From assembly GCF_030704535.1 (NCBI RefSeq), contig NC_081807.1:5559001-5623000 (forward strand): a stretch of 64,000 nucleotides of DNA, read 5' to 3'. The notes beneath the pieces were generated by a model. The model was not told the DNA's origin, searched no databases, and worked only from the letters and a program-made list of their open reading frames with translations. Source of the stretch: Vitis vinifera (Eukaryota > Streptophyta > Magnoliopsida > Vitales > Vitaceae). The position numbers were made by a program, and so were the translations under genes. Shown in pieces: positions 43,343 through 54,860 of the stretch; the first letter of the stretch is position 1, and the number at the start of each line of letters is the position of its first letter.

Positions 43343-46300
43343 TGGTATCAGAGCCACAAACTAACATTTGCAAATCCCTTTTCCATGGCACTAGAAGGAT
43401 CAGCTTCTTCCACTGATCATCCTAACTCCAGTTTTACTCATCATACAATGTCATCGTTGAATCAAGCATTCACGGTAAGACTCGATCAATCAAATTACTT
43501 ATTGTGGCGAACTCAGATGCTCAACATCATCATTGCAAATGGCCTTGAAGAGATGATCCATGGAAAGATCCCTGCTCCTTCACGATTTCTTGGCGATTCA
43601 GAGAACATAAATCCAGAATACAGTATATGGCAACATCGGAATCGCTTAGTGATGTGTTGAATTTATTCTTCTTTGACAGGAGGAGTGATGGCACAGATTA
43701 TCGGCCTTGATACTGCATCAGAAATTTGGACTGCTCTAGAGAAAATTTTCTCAGCAGCTTCAAAGGCTCGTATCATGCAGCTTCGCTTCCAATTGCAAAC
43801 AACAAAGAAAGAAGGATTGAGTAAGATGGAATATCTACTCAAAATCAAGTTCGTTGTAGATAACCTGGTTGCAATTGGAGAAAAATTACAAAACAAGATC
43901 GAATTCTCTATTTACTTGCAGGACTTGGAGCAGAGTATAATTCGTTTGTCATTTCAGTTACTTTTGGGCATGAACCATTAAGCCTAGAAGAAATCCACAG
44001 CATGCTCTTGACTCATGAAAGTCGATTAGAACAACAACACACAACAGAAGAAACAAATCTCCTGCAAGCAAATATTGCAACAGTGAACCTTCAATGACAC
44101 AAAAAAAAATCATAAGTTTGGTCAATTCAAGACTCAAGGTAGAGGCAATCCGAATCAACAACAATTTTATCATCAGAATTTTGGCAGAAGCCGTGGGAGA
44201 GGCCACTATAACAACAATGGTGGAAATTTTGGACATGGTCTAGGAAGAGGTAGCTTTAATAATCATTCTTACTCATTTGGAAACTTCAATAATGTTTCTG
44301 GTGGCAGCAATGGAAAACCACAATGCCAAGTATGTGGTAAATATGGTCACATTGCGATTAATTGCTATCATAGATTTGATCAAACTTATCAACCATCAAT
44401 GAACAATCATCTTGTTGCAATGGTTGCAACTTCGTCCACTGTTGGAGATAGAGGCTGGTACATGAATACCGGAGCTACGTATCACCTAACTCCAAATCTC
44501 AACGATTTGAATTCACATACTCCTTTTGTTGGTTCAGACAAAGTCATCGTTGGAAATGGTAATCGTTTAAATATCTCAAATATTGGACACTCCACTATTT
44601 CTTCAACTTCTTGGTCTTTAAATCTAAAGAATATTTTACATGTTCTACAACTTAAAACCAATCTGATAAGTGTGAATAAGTTGTGTACTAACAATAATAT
44701 TACTGTGGAATTCTTTACTAATGGATTTGTGGTGAATGATCAAGCTTCGAAGAAGGCTTTTCTCCAAGGCAACCTTAACTATGGCTTATACAAATTGTTG
44801 TCTTAAGCACCTAGTAGAAGATATCAAGATCCTGATGGTGATAAACTTGCTGGAAGAACAAGCTTGACAACTGAGGTCCCATGTATGTCATCTGCATTAC
44901 AACTTTCCAATAAGGCAGTTCTATGGCATTTTAGGTTAGGCCATCCTGCACGTAAAATAGTCAATAAAGTTCTGAGTGCTTGTAGCTTGCCCCCAGAACA
45001 TTGGACAAGTGTTTGTGAACCTTGTCAAATGGCAAAGAGCCATCACTTACCTTTTACTTTGTTTGAATCTAGAGTCTCTCAGCCTTTTGCTCTTGTACAT
45101 TCTGATCTATGGGGTCCTACCCCTATTGTTGGTGCTAATGGTGCAAGATAATTTGTACTCTTTGTGGATGACCATACAAGATTTTCTTGGTTGTATCTAC
45201 TAGCTTCTAAAGATCGAGCTATCTCTGCCTTTTTGCAATTTAAAGTGATGATTGAGACTCAATTTGATACTAAAGTTAGAGTGCTTCAAACTAATTGGGG
45301 AGGAGAGTTTCAAGCCTTTACTAATACTTTGTGTAAGTTTGGGATTCTACATAGAGTATCTTGTTCGTCTACTTCTCAACAAAATGGTCGTGTGGAGAGA
45401 AAACATAGACATATGATTGAAGTAGGTCTTTCCTTGCTTGCTCATGCTTCTATTCCACTTAAATATTGGTCTTTTGCCTTCCAATCTGCTTTATATTTGA
45501 TTAATAGGCTTCCTTCCTCTGTGCTGAACTTTTCTTCTCCACATAAAACTCTTTACCATTGTCTACCAAATTATTCTTTTCTTTGTGTCTATGGTTGCAC
45601 TTGTTATCCTTTTCTATGCCCTTTTAATCGCCATAAATTTGCATATTGATCAGTTAAATGCACCTTTATTGGCTATAGTTCTAAGCATAAAGGATATCTC
45701 TGTTTAAACATGTCCACTGGAAAAATACATATATCACGACATGTTATTTTTTATGAACTAGATTTCCCGTTTGCTAAGTCTTCTACAGTTCAGCCTCCCT
45801 GTTTTGTTTCCCTCTCTCATTGTGCCATTCCCTTAGCTGTACCAACCACTCCAATATCTTCCCTTTTGTCTTCTTCATCAGGTCCACTTTCAGAGTTGGT
45901 TTCAGTCTCTGATACTAGTGTGTCAGTTTCCTCTTCTAAGGTTGCACCTATTCCAACAGCTCAACCTCCTTCCTCTCATGTTCCTTCTTCTTGTCATCCC
46001 ATGACAACGTGTGCCAAAAATGGCATTTTCAAACCCAAGATATTTCTATCCCCTACTGAGACTATTTTTCCTCCACCTTGTGAACCGAATTCCTTCAAGG
46101 AAGCTGCTAAAGTTCCTGAATGGCAGCAAGCTATGCATCTTGAATTTGAAGCTCTTATGAACAATAAAACATGGGTCTTGGTTCCTCCTCCGTCTAATCA
46201 GAATATCATTGGATGTTGCTGGGTTTATAAATTGAAGTATAAACCTGATGGAACTATTGAACACTATAAGGCACGTTTGGTGGTGAAAGGATTTCATCAA

Positions 46301-47615
46301 ACTCCAAGTTTTGATTACTTTGAAACCTTCAATCCCGTGGTTAAACCTACTACTATTTGTGTGGTTCTCTCTTTGGCATTAAGTAAAAATTGGTCTATCA
46401 AACAACTTGATGTTCATAATGCCTTTCTTAATGATGATTTATCTAAGCAAGTTTTTATGACGCAGCCACCAGGTTTTGTGGATCCTTCTATGCCCCACTT
46501 TGTTTGTAAATTTACCAAGGCATTGTATGGTTTGAAGCAAGCTCCACGAGCTTGGTTCACCAAACTCAGCTCCACCTAAGTTAAATGGGGTTTTTCCATT
46601 TCTCAAGCAGATACATCAATGTTTGTTTATTGTAACAATTCTGCCATGCTTGTTGTCTTGGTTTATGTCGATGATATTATTGTCACTGGCTCAAGTTCCT
46701 TGCTCATTGAACAACTTATATCCTCCTTAAACTCTTGCTTTGCTCTCAAGGATCTTGGTCTTCTCAACTTCTTCCTTGGAATAGAGGTATTCAATTCTGG
46801 ATCTTCTTTGCATTTAAGTTAAGCTAGATATATATGTGATCTTCTTCAGCGTGCTGGTTTGTCTGAATCAAAGCTCGTGACTTCCCCAATGGCTGTTGGT
46901 CATGTTCTCTCCATAGCTGATGGTACTAGATTTGAAGATCCCACCTTGTATCGGAGTCTTGTGGGTGCCCTACAGTATTGCACAATTACTAGACCAGACA
47001 TTGCTTATACTATTAATAAGTTTTTCCAATTTATGCATGCTCCAACCTCTACTCATCTTCAAGCCGTGAAGCGTGTTCTTCGTTATCTCAAAGGTTCATT
47101 GTTTTATGGGCTTTCTTTCCAACCATCTTCCTCCCTTGATCTTATTGCCTATACAGATGCAGATGGGGCATCTTGCCCTGATGATAGACGTAGCACCAAT
47201 GGCTACTGTATATTTTTTAGAGGCAATTTGATCTCTTGGTCAGCTTCTAAACAAAAGGTGGTTTCTCGCTCTAGTATCGAATCCAAATATAGGGGCTTGG
47301 CTAATGCAACAATTGAACTCACTTGGATCCAGTCTCTACTTAAAGAACTCTTTGTTCCCCTGTTTCAGCCACCTGTTCTTTTTTTGTGATAATCTCAGCA
47401 CTACTTATTTAGTTGCAAATCTTGTCCTTCATTCTCGGGCTAAACATATGGAAATTGATTATCATTTTGTTCGTGAACGAGTCTTGCAGAAAACTCTTGA
47501 TGTTTGATTTCTTCCATCTGAAGACCAGGTTGCTGATATCTTGACCAAAGCTCTCTCCACTCAACGTTTCCTCCATCTCTGAAGCAAGCTTACAGTTCTT
47601 TCTCGCCTTGTGTGC

Positions 47616-47625
47616 TTGAGGGGGA
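47616..47625 (+). other. Polypurine tract of the Copia element
   Basis: TTGAGGGGGA directly before the 3' LTR. Confidence 0.75.
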
Positions 47626-47866
47626 TGTCAAGTAAAGTGGTTTTTAGTAGTTAACAAGCTGTTATTTAAGTAGTTAACAGGCTGTTTGTTGTAACTAATT
47701 AGAAAGTTGTTAGTAACTGATCTTTAAATTCCTATATATAAGAAACAGAGTACCCATCAGTGGGCTGCTGGTCGTAACTCAATTTCAGTTTTCCATCTCT
47801 CTGGTTTTCTCTCAAACAGATGCTCTGCACATCTTCTTCTTCTCTTCATATCTCTAAGTTCTTTCT
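47626..47866 (+). repeat. 3' LTR of the Copia element
   Basis: 241 bp, starting TGTCAAGTAAAG and ending TTCTTTCT. It is slightly longer than the 5' LTR because of a short partial duplication near its start. Confidence 0.9.
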
Positions 47867-47871
47867 CTTCT

Positions 47872-49196
47872 AACCATTAACATTTTTTTCAAGGAGTCAA
47901 GTGTGGTCTCATTAGTGGCCTCCACTTGTGCATTGCTCTAAGAGAACCTTGAAATTAACTATGGTTTAGTGGTTGGCTTAGTATCGCAACCCACCAAGAA
48001 GATGTCCAGAGAGTGCAAACAAACTGGATAGCTGGCCCAATTCAGGCGTGCGACAGCCCCTCTCTTGCCTTGGAGGGCTAAAAATGAGCACTCGTACGTG
48101 GCCTAGACAGGCAAGTAGAGCCAAGCGGCCTGGGCAGTTAAAAAGACATCAACTCTTTCTCAGAAATATGGCCTGTGTGGGCCAGGGGCCACGGGTCAGG
48201 CGAGCCCTGGCCCAAAGGTGACCAGGCTGCCCCAATCCTCCAAATCAGAAGGCTAGCCGCCTGTGTTATATCTATGGTCATGTTTGTATTTGCTTGGCTT
48301 AGAATAATAAGGTGGGTGTGGTAGATCAAACCAACTGAAAAGAGATGGAAGAAAAAAACAGTGTATATGTGGGTGGCCTCTGCATATTTCCAAACATGAA
48401 CCATTTTGATTTTCACTTTAAAAATGGGTAAGTTTAGTATACTCGACATTCATGATATGATCCAACAAGTTTAAACTAATTTAACTAAAGCTCAAGTCCT
48501 ATCCCAGTATGACTTGATCGAGATGTATATGCTCGTCTAATGGGATTCCAACTATGCAAATTTGTCTTTCTTTGAAACCTTCCCTTCTCTTCCTCGTGAG
48601 CTAGCTGCCCATTAACTAGGCATTTAGTATATATGGTCTACAATTACAAAATATTCAGTTCACTCATCCCTTGCAACATGCTACTCATACTGTCTTCAAC
48701 ATGGTATGTCGTCCCACATGTCATAGACACTCATAGGTGCAAGATGTCAACTTAACAGGCCTCAGTCCCGTATCAACATAATCAATGTGCTAACGCAGTC
48801 CACTTCATAAAGTGTGACATTGGACGCAAATTAAACCTCCATCTATAATTCCTGCTGCAATATAGTGATGTGCACAAGAATAGTGATGTGACCCAGTCTA
48901 GATAGTACCTTTTGCGAAACCGTAGCGGTGCTCGATCGGTTTATATTAGCACAGCAATAACCATAGCTATACAAAATTGTTTGCCGGCTAAAGTGCAGGA
49001 ATATGTTTCCACGTACTAGAAAATCATAACTAGAACAAAATTTCTTGCCGGCCTAAATAATTGAAACTTTGTTTGCATCGAATTTTGTTTTGATCAAGCC
49101 TGTAACCACTCCGATGTTGTTTTTCCCTGTTGGTTTTTCATGGATGGTAATTAGCTCCTTCAGCGGGAATGAACTTCCACTGCATTTGAACTGACC
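47872..49196. other. Spacer and promoter region before subtilase copy D
   Basis: Contains a GC-rich patch at about 48000-48250 unlike its AT-rich surroundings, with repeated GGCC-type words and no recognised origin. The promoter block of copy D begins about 48868, with GCCGGC at 48983-48988 and 49047-49052. No gene seen. Confidence 0.5.
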
Positions 49197-49204
49197 TATA
49201 TAAG
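49197..49204 (+). promoter_or_regulatory. TATA box of subtilase gene D
   Basis: TATATAAG, 58 bp before the ATG at 49255. Confidence 0.8.
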
Positions 49205-49254
49205 TTGTTCTTGTACTAGGTTCCTTACAAACCATGCATTTTCAGCGTCCAACA

Positions 49255-51552
49255 ATGGAATGCTTCACTCCTTTCAGGCTCCTGTATCTCCTCCTCGTTC
49301 TCTCAATTGCTATGTCAGCTTCCATGGCAGAAGACCTGGGAACTTACATAATCCACATGGATAAGTCAACCATGCCAATGACCTTCTCCAGTCATCATGA
49401 CTGGTATCTGTCAATGCTATCATCCATGTCATCCTCGGATGGAGTGCATCCAACCCATCTCTACACATACAACCATGTTTTGGACGGCTTCAGTGCTGTG
49501 CTGTCCCGGGAACATCTTGATCAGCTGGAGAAGATGCCGGGGTTCTTGGCAATCCATGCAGATACCTTTGGGAGATTCCATACCACACGTTCACCAACAT
49601 TTCTTGGACTAGATAAAAATGCTGCAGGCTCATGGCCGGAAGGCAAGTTTGGTGAAGACGTGATTATCGGTATAATTGACACTGGAATCTGGCCAGAGAG
49701 TGAGAGTTTTAAGGATAAGGGAATGGGTCCGGTGCCAGATAGATGGCGAGGTGCATGTGAATCTGGGGTGGAGTTCAACTCTTCTTATTGTAACCGAAAA
49801 CTCATTGGAGCACGCTCTTTTAGTAAAGGGTTGAAGCAGCAAGGCTTGATCATATCAACGTCTGATGATTATGATTCCCCAAGAGATTTCTTTGGACATG
49901 GGACTCACACTGCGTCGACGGCAGCTGGGAGTCCAGTGAGAGATGCCAATTACTTTGGCTATGCAAAGGGAACAGCTATTGGCATTGCACCCAAGGCTCG
50001 GCTTGCTGCGTACAAAGTGCTTTTTACCAATGACTCGGATATTTCGGCTGCCTCAGACACATTAGCCGGAATGGACCAAGCCATAGCCGACGGTGTTGAT
50101 CTCATGTCACTGTCGCTGGGATTCGAAGAGACAACCTTCGAACAAAACCCAATTGCAGTGGGAGCCTTTGCAGCCATGGAGAAAGGGATTTTTGTGTCTT
50201 GTTCAGCTGGTAACTCTGGCCCTGAGGGCTACACCATGCTCAATGGAGCTCCTTGGATTACAACCATTGGTGCCGGGACTATTGATAGAGATTATGCGGC
50301 CGATGTCACATTTGGCGGTGGCATCTTGACCATCCGAGGAAGATCCGTGTACCCGGAAAACGTGTTGGTCTCGAATGTTTCTCTGTACTTCGGCCATGGA
50401 AATAGAAGCAAGGAACTATGTGAAGACTTTGCTCTAGACCCAAAAGATGTTGCAGGCAAAATCGTGTTCTGCTACTTCAACCAATCAGGAGGTGTTAGTC
50501 AGGTGCGTGAAGTGGATAGAGCAGGAGCAAAAGGAGCCATCATCAGTTCAGACTCGGAGTTTTTTAATTTTCCTAGTTTTTTCTTTATCCCATTGGTGGT
50601 TGTAACCCCCAAAGATGGAGATTTGGTGAAGGACTACATCATCAAATCAGAGAATCCTGTGGTTGATGTTAAGTTCCTGATAACTGTGTTGGGTAGTAAA
50701 CCAGCCCCTCAAGTTGCCTTTTTCTCATCTCGAGGGCCGAATAATAGGGCCCCAATGATACTGAAACCTGATGTATTGGCTCCTGGGGTGAATATCTTGG
50801 CTGCATGGGCACCCAAGGTAGCACTGACACGGGTAGGAGATAACCGCTTGCTCACTGATTACACTCTCCTCTCTGGAACATCTATGTCCTCTCCCCATGC
50901 AGTTGGGGTAGCTGCACTGCTGAAATCAGCACACCCAGATTGGAGCTCGGCCGCCATTCGGTCAGCATTGATGACCACAGCATACCTGCTCGACAACACC
51001 ATTGGATCTATCATTGACATGGACACTGGAGTTGCAGCGACTCCTTTGGACTTTGGAGCAGGGCACATCAACCCTAACATGGCCATGGACCCAGGTCTTA
51101 TTTATGATATAGAGGTCCAAGACTATATCAATTTCCTGTGTGGACTGAACTACACTAGCAAACAGATTAAGATCATCAGCAGGAGATCAAAGTTCACCTG
51201 CGATCAAGCCAATCTAGACCTAAATTACCCTTCATTCATAGTCCTCCTCAACAATAACACCAACACTACTAGCTACACCTTCAAGAGGGTGTTGACAAAC
51301 GTGGTGGATTCCCCTTCGGTTTATCGGGCAAGTGTGAAGCAACCATCGGGAATGAAAGTTAACGTACAGCCCTCCATGGTTTTCTTTGCAGGAAAATACA
51401 GCAAAGCTGAATTCAACATGACAGTAGAGATCAATCTGGGATATGCTAGACCACAGAGCGAATATATTGGAAATTTTGGATATCTAACCTGGTGGGAGGT
51501 TAATGGTACCCATGTGGTGAAAAGTCCTATTGTCTCTGCTTTTGCACTTTAA
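49255..51552 (+). CDS. Subtilisin-like serine protease, SBT1-type (copy D)
   Basis: Intronless, 765 residues from the ATG at 49255. An in-frame ATG 21 bases upstream (49234) exists, but MECF at 49255 matches the start of copy B and MEC that of copy C. Signal peptide about 1-25, I9 propeptide ending TTRSPTFLGL, catalytic Asp142 (IIDTGIWPES), His215 (GHGTHTASTAAGS), Asn320 (SAGNSGP) and Ser543 in GTSMSSPHAVG, PA domain between Asn and Ser, Fn3-like C-terminus. It is the most distinct of the four, without the near-identical C-terminal tract of A, B and C and without the IIRT/YIRT tail. Predicted secreted and active. Confidence 0.93.
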   Translation: MECFTPFRLLYLLLVLSIAMSASMAEDLGTYIIHMDKSTMPMTFSSHHDWYLSMLSSMSSSDGVHPTHLYTYNHVLDGFSAVLSREHLDQLEKMPGFLAIHADTFGRFHTTRSPTFLGLDKNAAGSWPEGKFGEDVIIGIIDTGIWPESESFKDKGMGPVPDRWRGACESGVEFNSSYCNRKLIGARSFSKGLKQQGLIISTSDDYDSPRDFFGHGTHTASTAAGSPVRDANYFGYAKGTAIGIAPKARLAAYKVLFTNDSDISAASDTLAGMDQAIADGVDLMSLSLGFEETTFEQNPIAVGAFAAMEKGIFVSCSAGNSGPEGYTMLNGAPWITTIGAGTIDRDYAADVTFGGGILTIRGRSVYPENVLVSNVSLYFGHGNRSKELCEDFALDPKDVAGKIVFCYFNQSGGVSQVREVDRAGAKGAIISSDSEFFNFPSFFFIPLVVVTPKDGDLVKDYIIKSENPVVDVKFLITVLGSKPAPQVAFFSSRGPNNRAPMILKPDVLAPGVNILAAWAPKVALTRVGDNRLLTDYTLLSGTSMSSPHAVGVAALLKSAHPDWSSAAIRSALMTTAYLLDNTIGSIIDMDTGVAATPLDFGAGHINPNMAMDPGLIYDIEVQDYINFLCGLNYTSKQIKIISRRSKFTCDQANLDLNYPSFIVLLNNNTNTTSYTFKRVLTNVVDSPSVYRASVKQPSGMKVNVQPSMVFFAGKYSKAEFNMTVEINLGYARPQSEYIGNFGYLTWWEVNGTHVVKSPIVSAFAL

Positions 51553-52112
51553 ATAAGTCGAACATAAAACAAGAAGCAACTAATCAGCATTGGTTAGTAT
51601 GCTATTTGGTCTAAGTTAGTTATAAGTCATTTGGTCTATTTCATGACCGTGTGAGCTGTATCCTTTGCCTTGTACCCTAGCTGGAGCAACCCCTGGACGT
51701 GATTGGGAAGCACTGATTTCCAGTATGTATTTGTCGTTCATAAATTGTTCAGGGATTTTTATTTACTGCAAAACAGTTTCTCTTTTCTTTTCTCCTCTTT
51801 AACATCATATAGAAATACCTATAGTGGGAATTTACTGACTGCAAGAATTGATATACAACCTCCATGACAATTTTTTTTCCGCAAAGGGCATTGCTCTTGG
51901 GTGGATGATGAGTCAACACCCTCTTGAAGATGTGGCTACCTTTTTTAGTCTTCTTCAAGATTAATGTCAATGGAGGATAGTTAAGGTCCAGACTGGGTGG
52001 TTTGCAGGGGAAACCTGACGTCCTTATAAAGCCTGAACCGTTTTGTTGTATAGTTCATCAATCCCAAGCAAAAAATAGATGTATGCTCGGCTTCTATATC
52101 ATAGACAAGGCT
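51553..52112 (+). other. 3' flank of subtilase copy D
   Basis: Anonymous sequence with no recognised gene. It is not clearly homologous to the 3' flanks of copies A and C beyond a few words such as TTCATGACC.TGTGAGCTGT. Confidence 0.5.
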
Positions 52113-52790
52113 AGGGTAATGGCATCTTAACCATCGGAGAAAAATCTGTTAATTCAGGAAACCTGTCGATCTCCAAAGTCCCTCTCTACTTTGGCCATGG
52201 GAATAGAAGAACCTCTTAACAATGTGCCATGGATCCCACCGATGTTGAAGTCAAGATTGTGTTATGCGATTTTCCTGGATCAGGAGGAAATGAACGGCAG
52301 GGTGAAGTGGGTAGAGTAGGAGCTGCAGGAGCCTACTGCCCTGTGCATTCAACATACCATTTGTCTATGTAAGCCCCAAATTGTTGAAGAACTACATAAT
52401 CAAATCAGAAAATTCTATTTGATACTAAGCCCTACGTAACCAGCCCCTGTGATGGCGCCTGGTTCCCGTCATGAGGACCCGGACGTAGCACTCTAATGAT
52501 ATTGAAACCTGGTGCATTGGCTTCTGGAGTGGTTTTTTTGGCTACCGGGGCACCCAACAGAATAACATGGATAGGAGGTAACTACATGTTCAATGAGTTG
52601 GCAGTTGGCACTCAGAGTCTTGCAGTTGGGGTAGCTGCTTACCCTGATTGGAGTGAGGCTCCATTTGTTGGCAAATGATGGCCACACCATACCACCTCCA
52701 TGATAGTATGGTACCAATCACTGATATGGACACTGTAGTGGCAGGGACTGCTCAGCTTTGGAGCAGGGCACATCAACACTAAGTCATGGC
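52113..52790 (+). pseudogene. Subtilase pseudogene (partial copy E)
   Basis: Begins with GGTAATGGCATCTTAACC, equal to copy B at about 34747. It continues through degenerate PA-domain sequence (VPLYFGHGNR, DFPGSGG, RVGAAGA), a remnant of SSRGP...MILKPDVLAPGV (here MILKPGALASGV) and FGAGHIN before stopping. The propeptide and most of the catalytic domain with Asp and His are absent, and the GTSMASPH serine block is lost by deletion. Several stops and frame changes are present. It is the fifth subtilase locus of the array and is not functional. Confidence 0.88.
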
Positions 52791-52921
52791 CTACATGCAA
52801 AGCCTGCAGCCTCCTCTTCCAAAGTTCCCCTCAAGTATGTTTTGTATTATATGTATAAAACGTCCACAAATCTAATTCTCAATAGTCTCTTGATTTATGT
52901 CCTTTTACGGTAATATGGAGT

Positions 52922-53857
52922 TTTAAGTCCAAAATAATACTTTTGAAAAAAAAATAGTGAGAATAGTGTCCCACCCAAAATATTTATCAAAGTAGTCTTT
53001 TTTTTTTTACCACGTATTCATCCACTTGGATTTTTTCCTTTTATTTTTTTTAGTATAAAATACCATAATTGATGATTGTGGTTTTAAAAGTTTCATAAAT
53101 ATCCTTAAAATCATAATCATAAAGTTCTACAATTTTCTTTAAAACCATAATTACTAACTATAGTTTCAAAAATATTTTTAAACCATAACTCGTTTCAACT
53201 TTTAATAGTTAGTATTGTGAGTTTAAAATTATTTTTAAAATCTTTTTTATCATAACAACCATAAAACCATAGTTAATAACTGTGGTTTCAAAAATATTTT
53301 TAAACTAACAATGCAACTATGAAAAATTGTAACAAATGCAATTTAAAGGATATTTTTGAAACCACAATTACTAATTATGGTTCTAAAAAAGATTTTAAAA
53401 TTATAATACTAATTATTGAAAATTGTAACGGAGTGTACTTTAAAGATATTTGTGAAACTATAGTTAGTAACTATGATTCTAAAGAAAATTATAAAACCAC
53501 AATCAGTGACTGTGGTTTTCAAAATATTTTTAAAACCATAATTATTAATTGTGATTTTAAAAATAATTTTAAAATCATAATACTAACCATTGTAATGGGG
53601 TGTAATTTAAAAATATTTTTGAAACCACAGTTATTAACTGTGGTTCTAAAGAAAATTGTAAAATCACCATTTTTTATTATGGTTTTAAGGATATTTCTAA
53701 AACTTTTAAAACCATAATAATGTGGTTTTCTGCACAGAAAAAAAAAAAAAAAAGACATGGATAATTACGTGGATAAAAAAAACTATTTTGATAAATAATT
53801 TGAGAGGAGTACTATTCTCACTATTTTTTTCTTCAAAAGGATTGTTTTGGACTTAAA
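52922..53857. mobile_element. Foldback element with internal palindrome array
   Basis: A 936-bp region with long inverted ends: TTTAAGTCCAAAATAATAC at the left and its imperfect complement ending GGACTTAAA at the right. Complementarity runs for about 105 bp on each side (AATAGTGAGAATAGT, ATTTATCAAAGTAGT, CCACGTA blocks). The interior (53062-53729) holds about ten short palindromes of the type AACCACAGTTATTAACTGTG with AT-rich spacers. No transposase, and no clear target duplication beside the ends. It resembles non-autonomous foldback DNA transposons, but the internal array is unusual. Confidence 0.7.
53062..53729. repeat. Array of about ten imperfect palindromes
   Basis: Units of about 22-26 bp lie near 53062, 53142, 53179 (weak), 53264, 53359, 53455, 53494, 53532, 53621, 53660 (weak) and 53707. 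Each has an ACC(A/C)(C/T)A arm, a loop near TTA(C/T)TAA and the reverse-complement arm ending TGGTT. The spacers share TTTTTAAAAATATT and GAAACC words. Confidence 0.75.
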
Positions 53858-54860
53858 CACAGTGATACGAGTGAAACATAATCGGAGAAATGACAAGGAA
53901 TAAATTGAACATCAATGGTTCTAGAATACTAAATTTACTTGAAATTTCTGCTTCGGTTTCATCACTTGGATACCCTTAGATGACATTTGAATTAAGGCGG
54001 CAGAAAATTATGTTTCCTTTAACATCTTCCGCATGGTAATGTAAAGGAGTAGGCAGGCAGTGTATTTGGTACAAAATGAAGAGGCCACCATGGGCAACAT
54101 ACCAACAAATTTCAAGGATTGGCTAGTAACAGTAATGACATTCCATCACCAAGTGCCAAATGGGATGCAAAATCCCAATACATGCCAAAAATATCCCTTC
54201 TCTATTGCTGCATAAGATCCCAGTATGGTAATAAATTGATTTCCCAGTATGTCATCTGATGGCTAACACTCATCATAGACCTCATCATGATTGTCAAGGA
54301 AAACACTTTTCAGAAACAAAACAGATCTATACACAGTAGAATGGTTTCATCTTTTCCATACATAAAGTGCAGCAAGTCCAACCACACCAAACACAATCAA
54401 TATTACAAGATAAATTGTACTTGCTAGTTGCTACAACATTCAAACTGCATTATCCATTTTGACTGTTCCAATAACAATGATGAGAAATTGTTGCATTCCC
54501 ACAATGCTTAATGTCAATACACAAGCCAAAAGAATAAAATTATACATCATTTCTAATATATTTATACCTCATTTCTCCCAAAATTTAACACAATATGAGC
54601 CAAAAACAAATGCCACAGGCTACTTCAATTTTTCATTTGTTTCTGTTTTTCCCTTTTACCAGGACTAATAATACTCTCAAAATCCTTTGACATGCTCTAT
54701 AGAAGCAATTCTTTTACCCATTCAAAATTAAAGAAACATGTGAGCATACCTGTCAAATAGCAACTGTGGTTCCATGCTTCCTAAGCATTACCATAAACAA
54801 GAGCTGCATTCAAAAGTTTTCAGTCCATCATCAGTGCCTGAAGCAGAGGAAAAGTTGGCC
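53858..54860. other. 3' flank of the receptor kinase gene
   Basis: AT-rich, no recognised coding region. It is expected to include the 3' UTR of the minus-strand kinase gene that ends at 54861. Confidence 0.5.

Larger units (their letters stand above)
43125..47866 (+). mobile_element. Ty1/Copia LTR retrotransposon with both LTRs (fossil)
   Basis: A 4.7-kb element bounded by direct 5-bp duplications CTTCT (43120-43124 and 47867-47871). Order along plus: 5' LTR, initiator-Met tRNA primer site, gag with zinc knuckle (to about 44400), protease (about 44450), integrase (about 44880-45640), reverse transcriptase (about 46090-46830), RNase H (about 46860-47590), polypurine tract, 3' LTR. Protease, integrase, RT, RNase H is the Copia order. 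The coding part is broken in several places (roughly half a dozen to ten). The two LTRs differ at about nine of about 218 aligned positions, which suggests insertion in the order of one to a few million years ago. Confidence 0.93.

Noticed and set aside
49234-49254. Upstream in-frame ATG of subtilase D
   Set aside because: Adds MHFQRPT, not found in the other copies; the ATG at 49255 matches copies B and C and precedes a proper signal peptide.
53319-53717. 132-codon plus frame
   Set aside because: Low-complexity Lys/Ile/Asn translation of the palindrome array.
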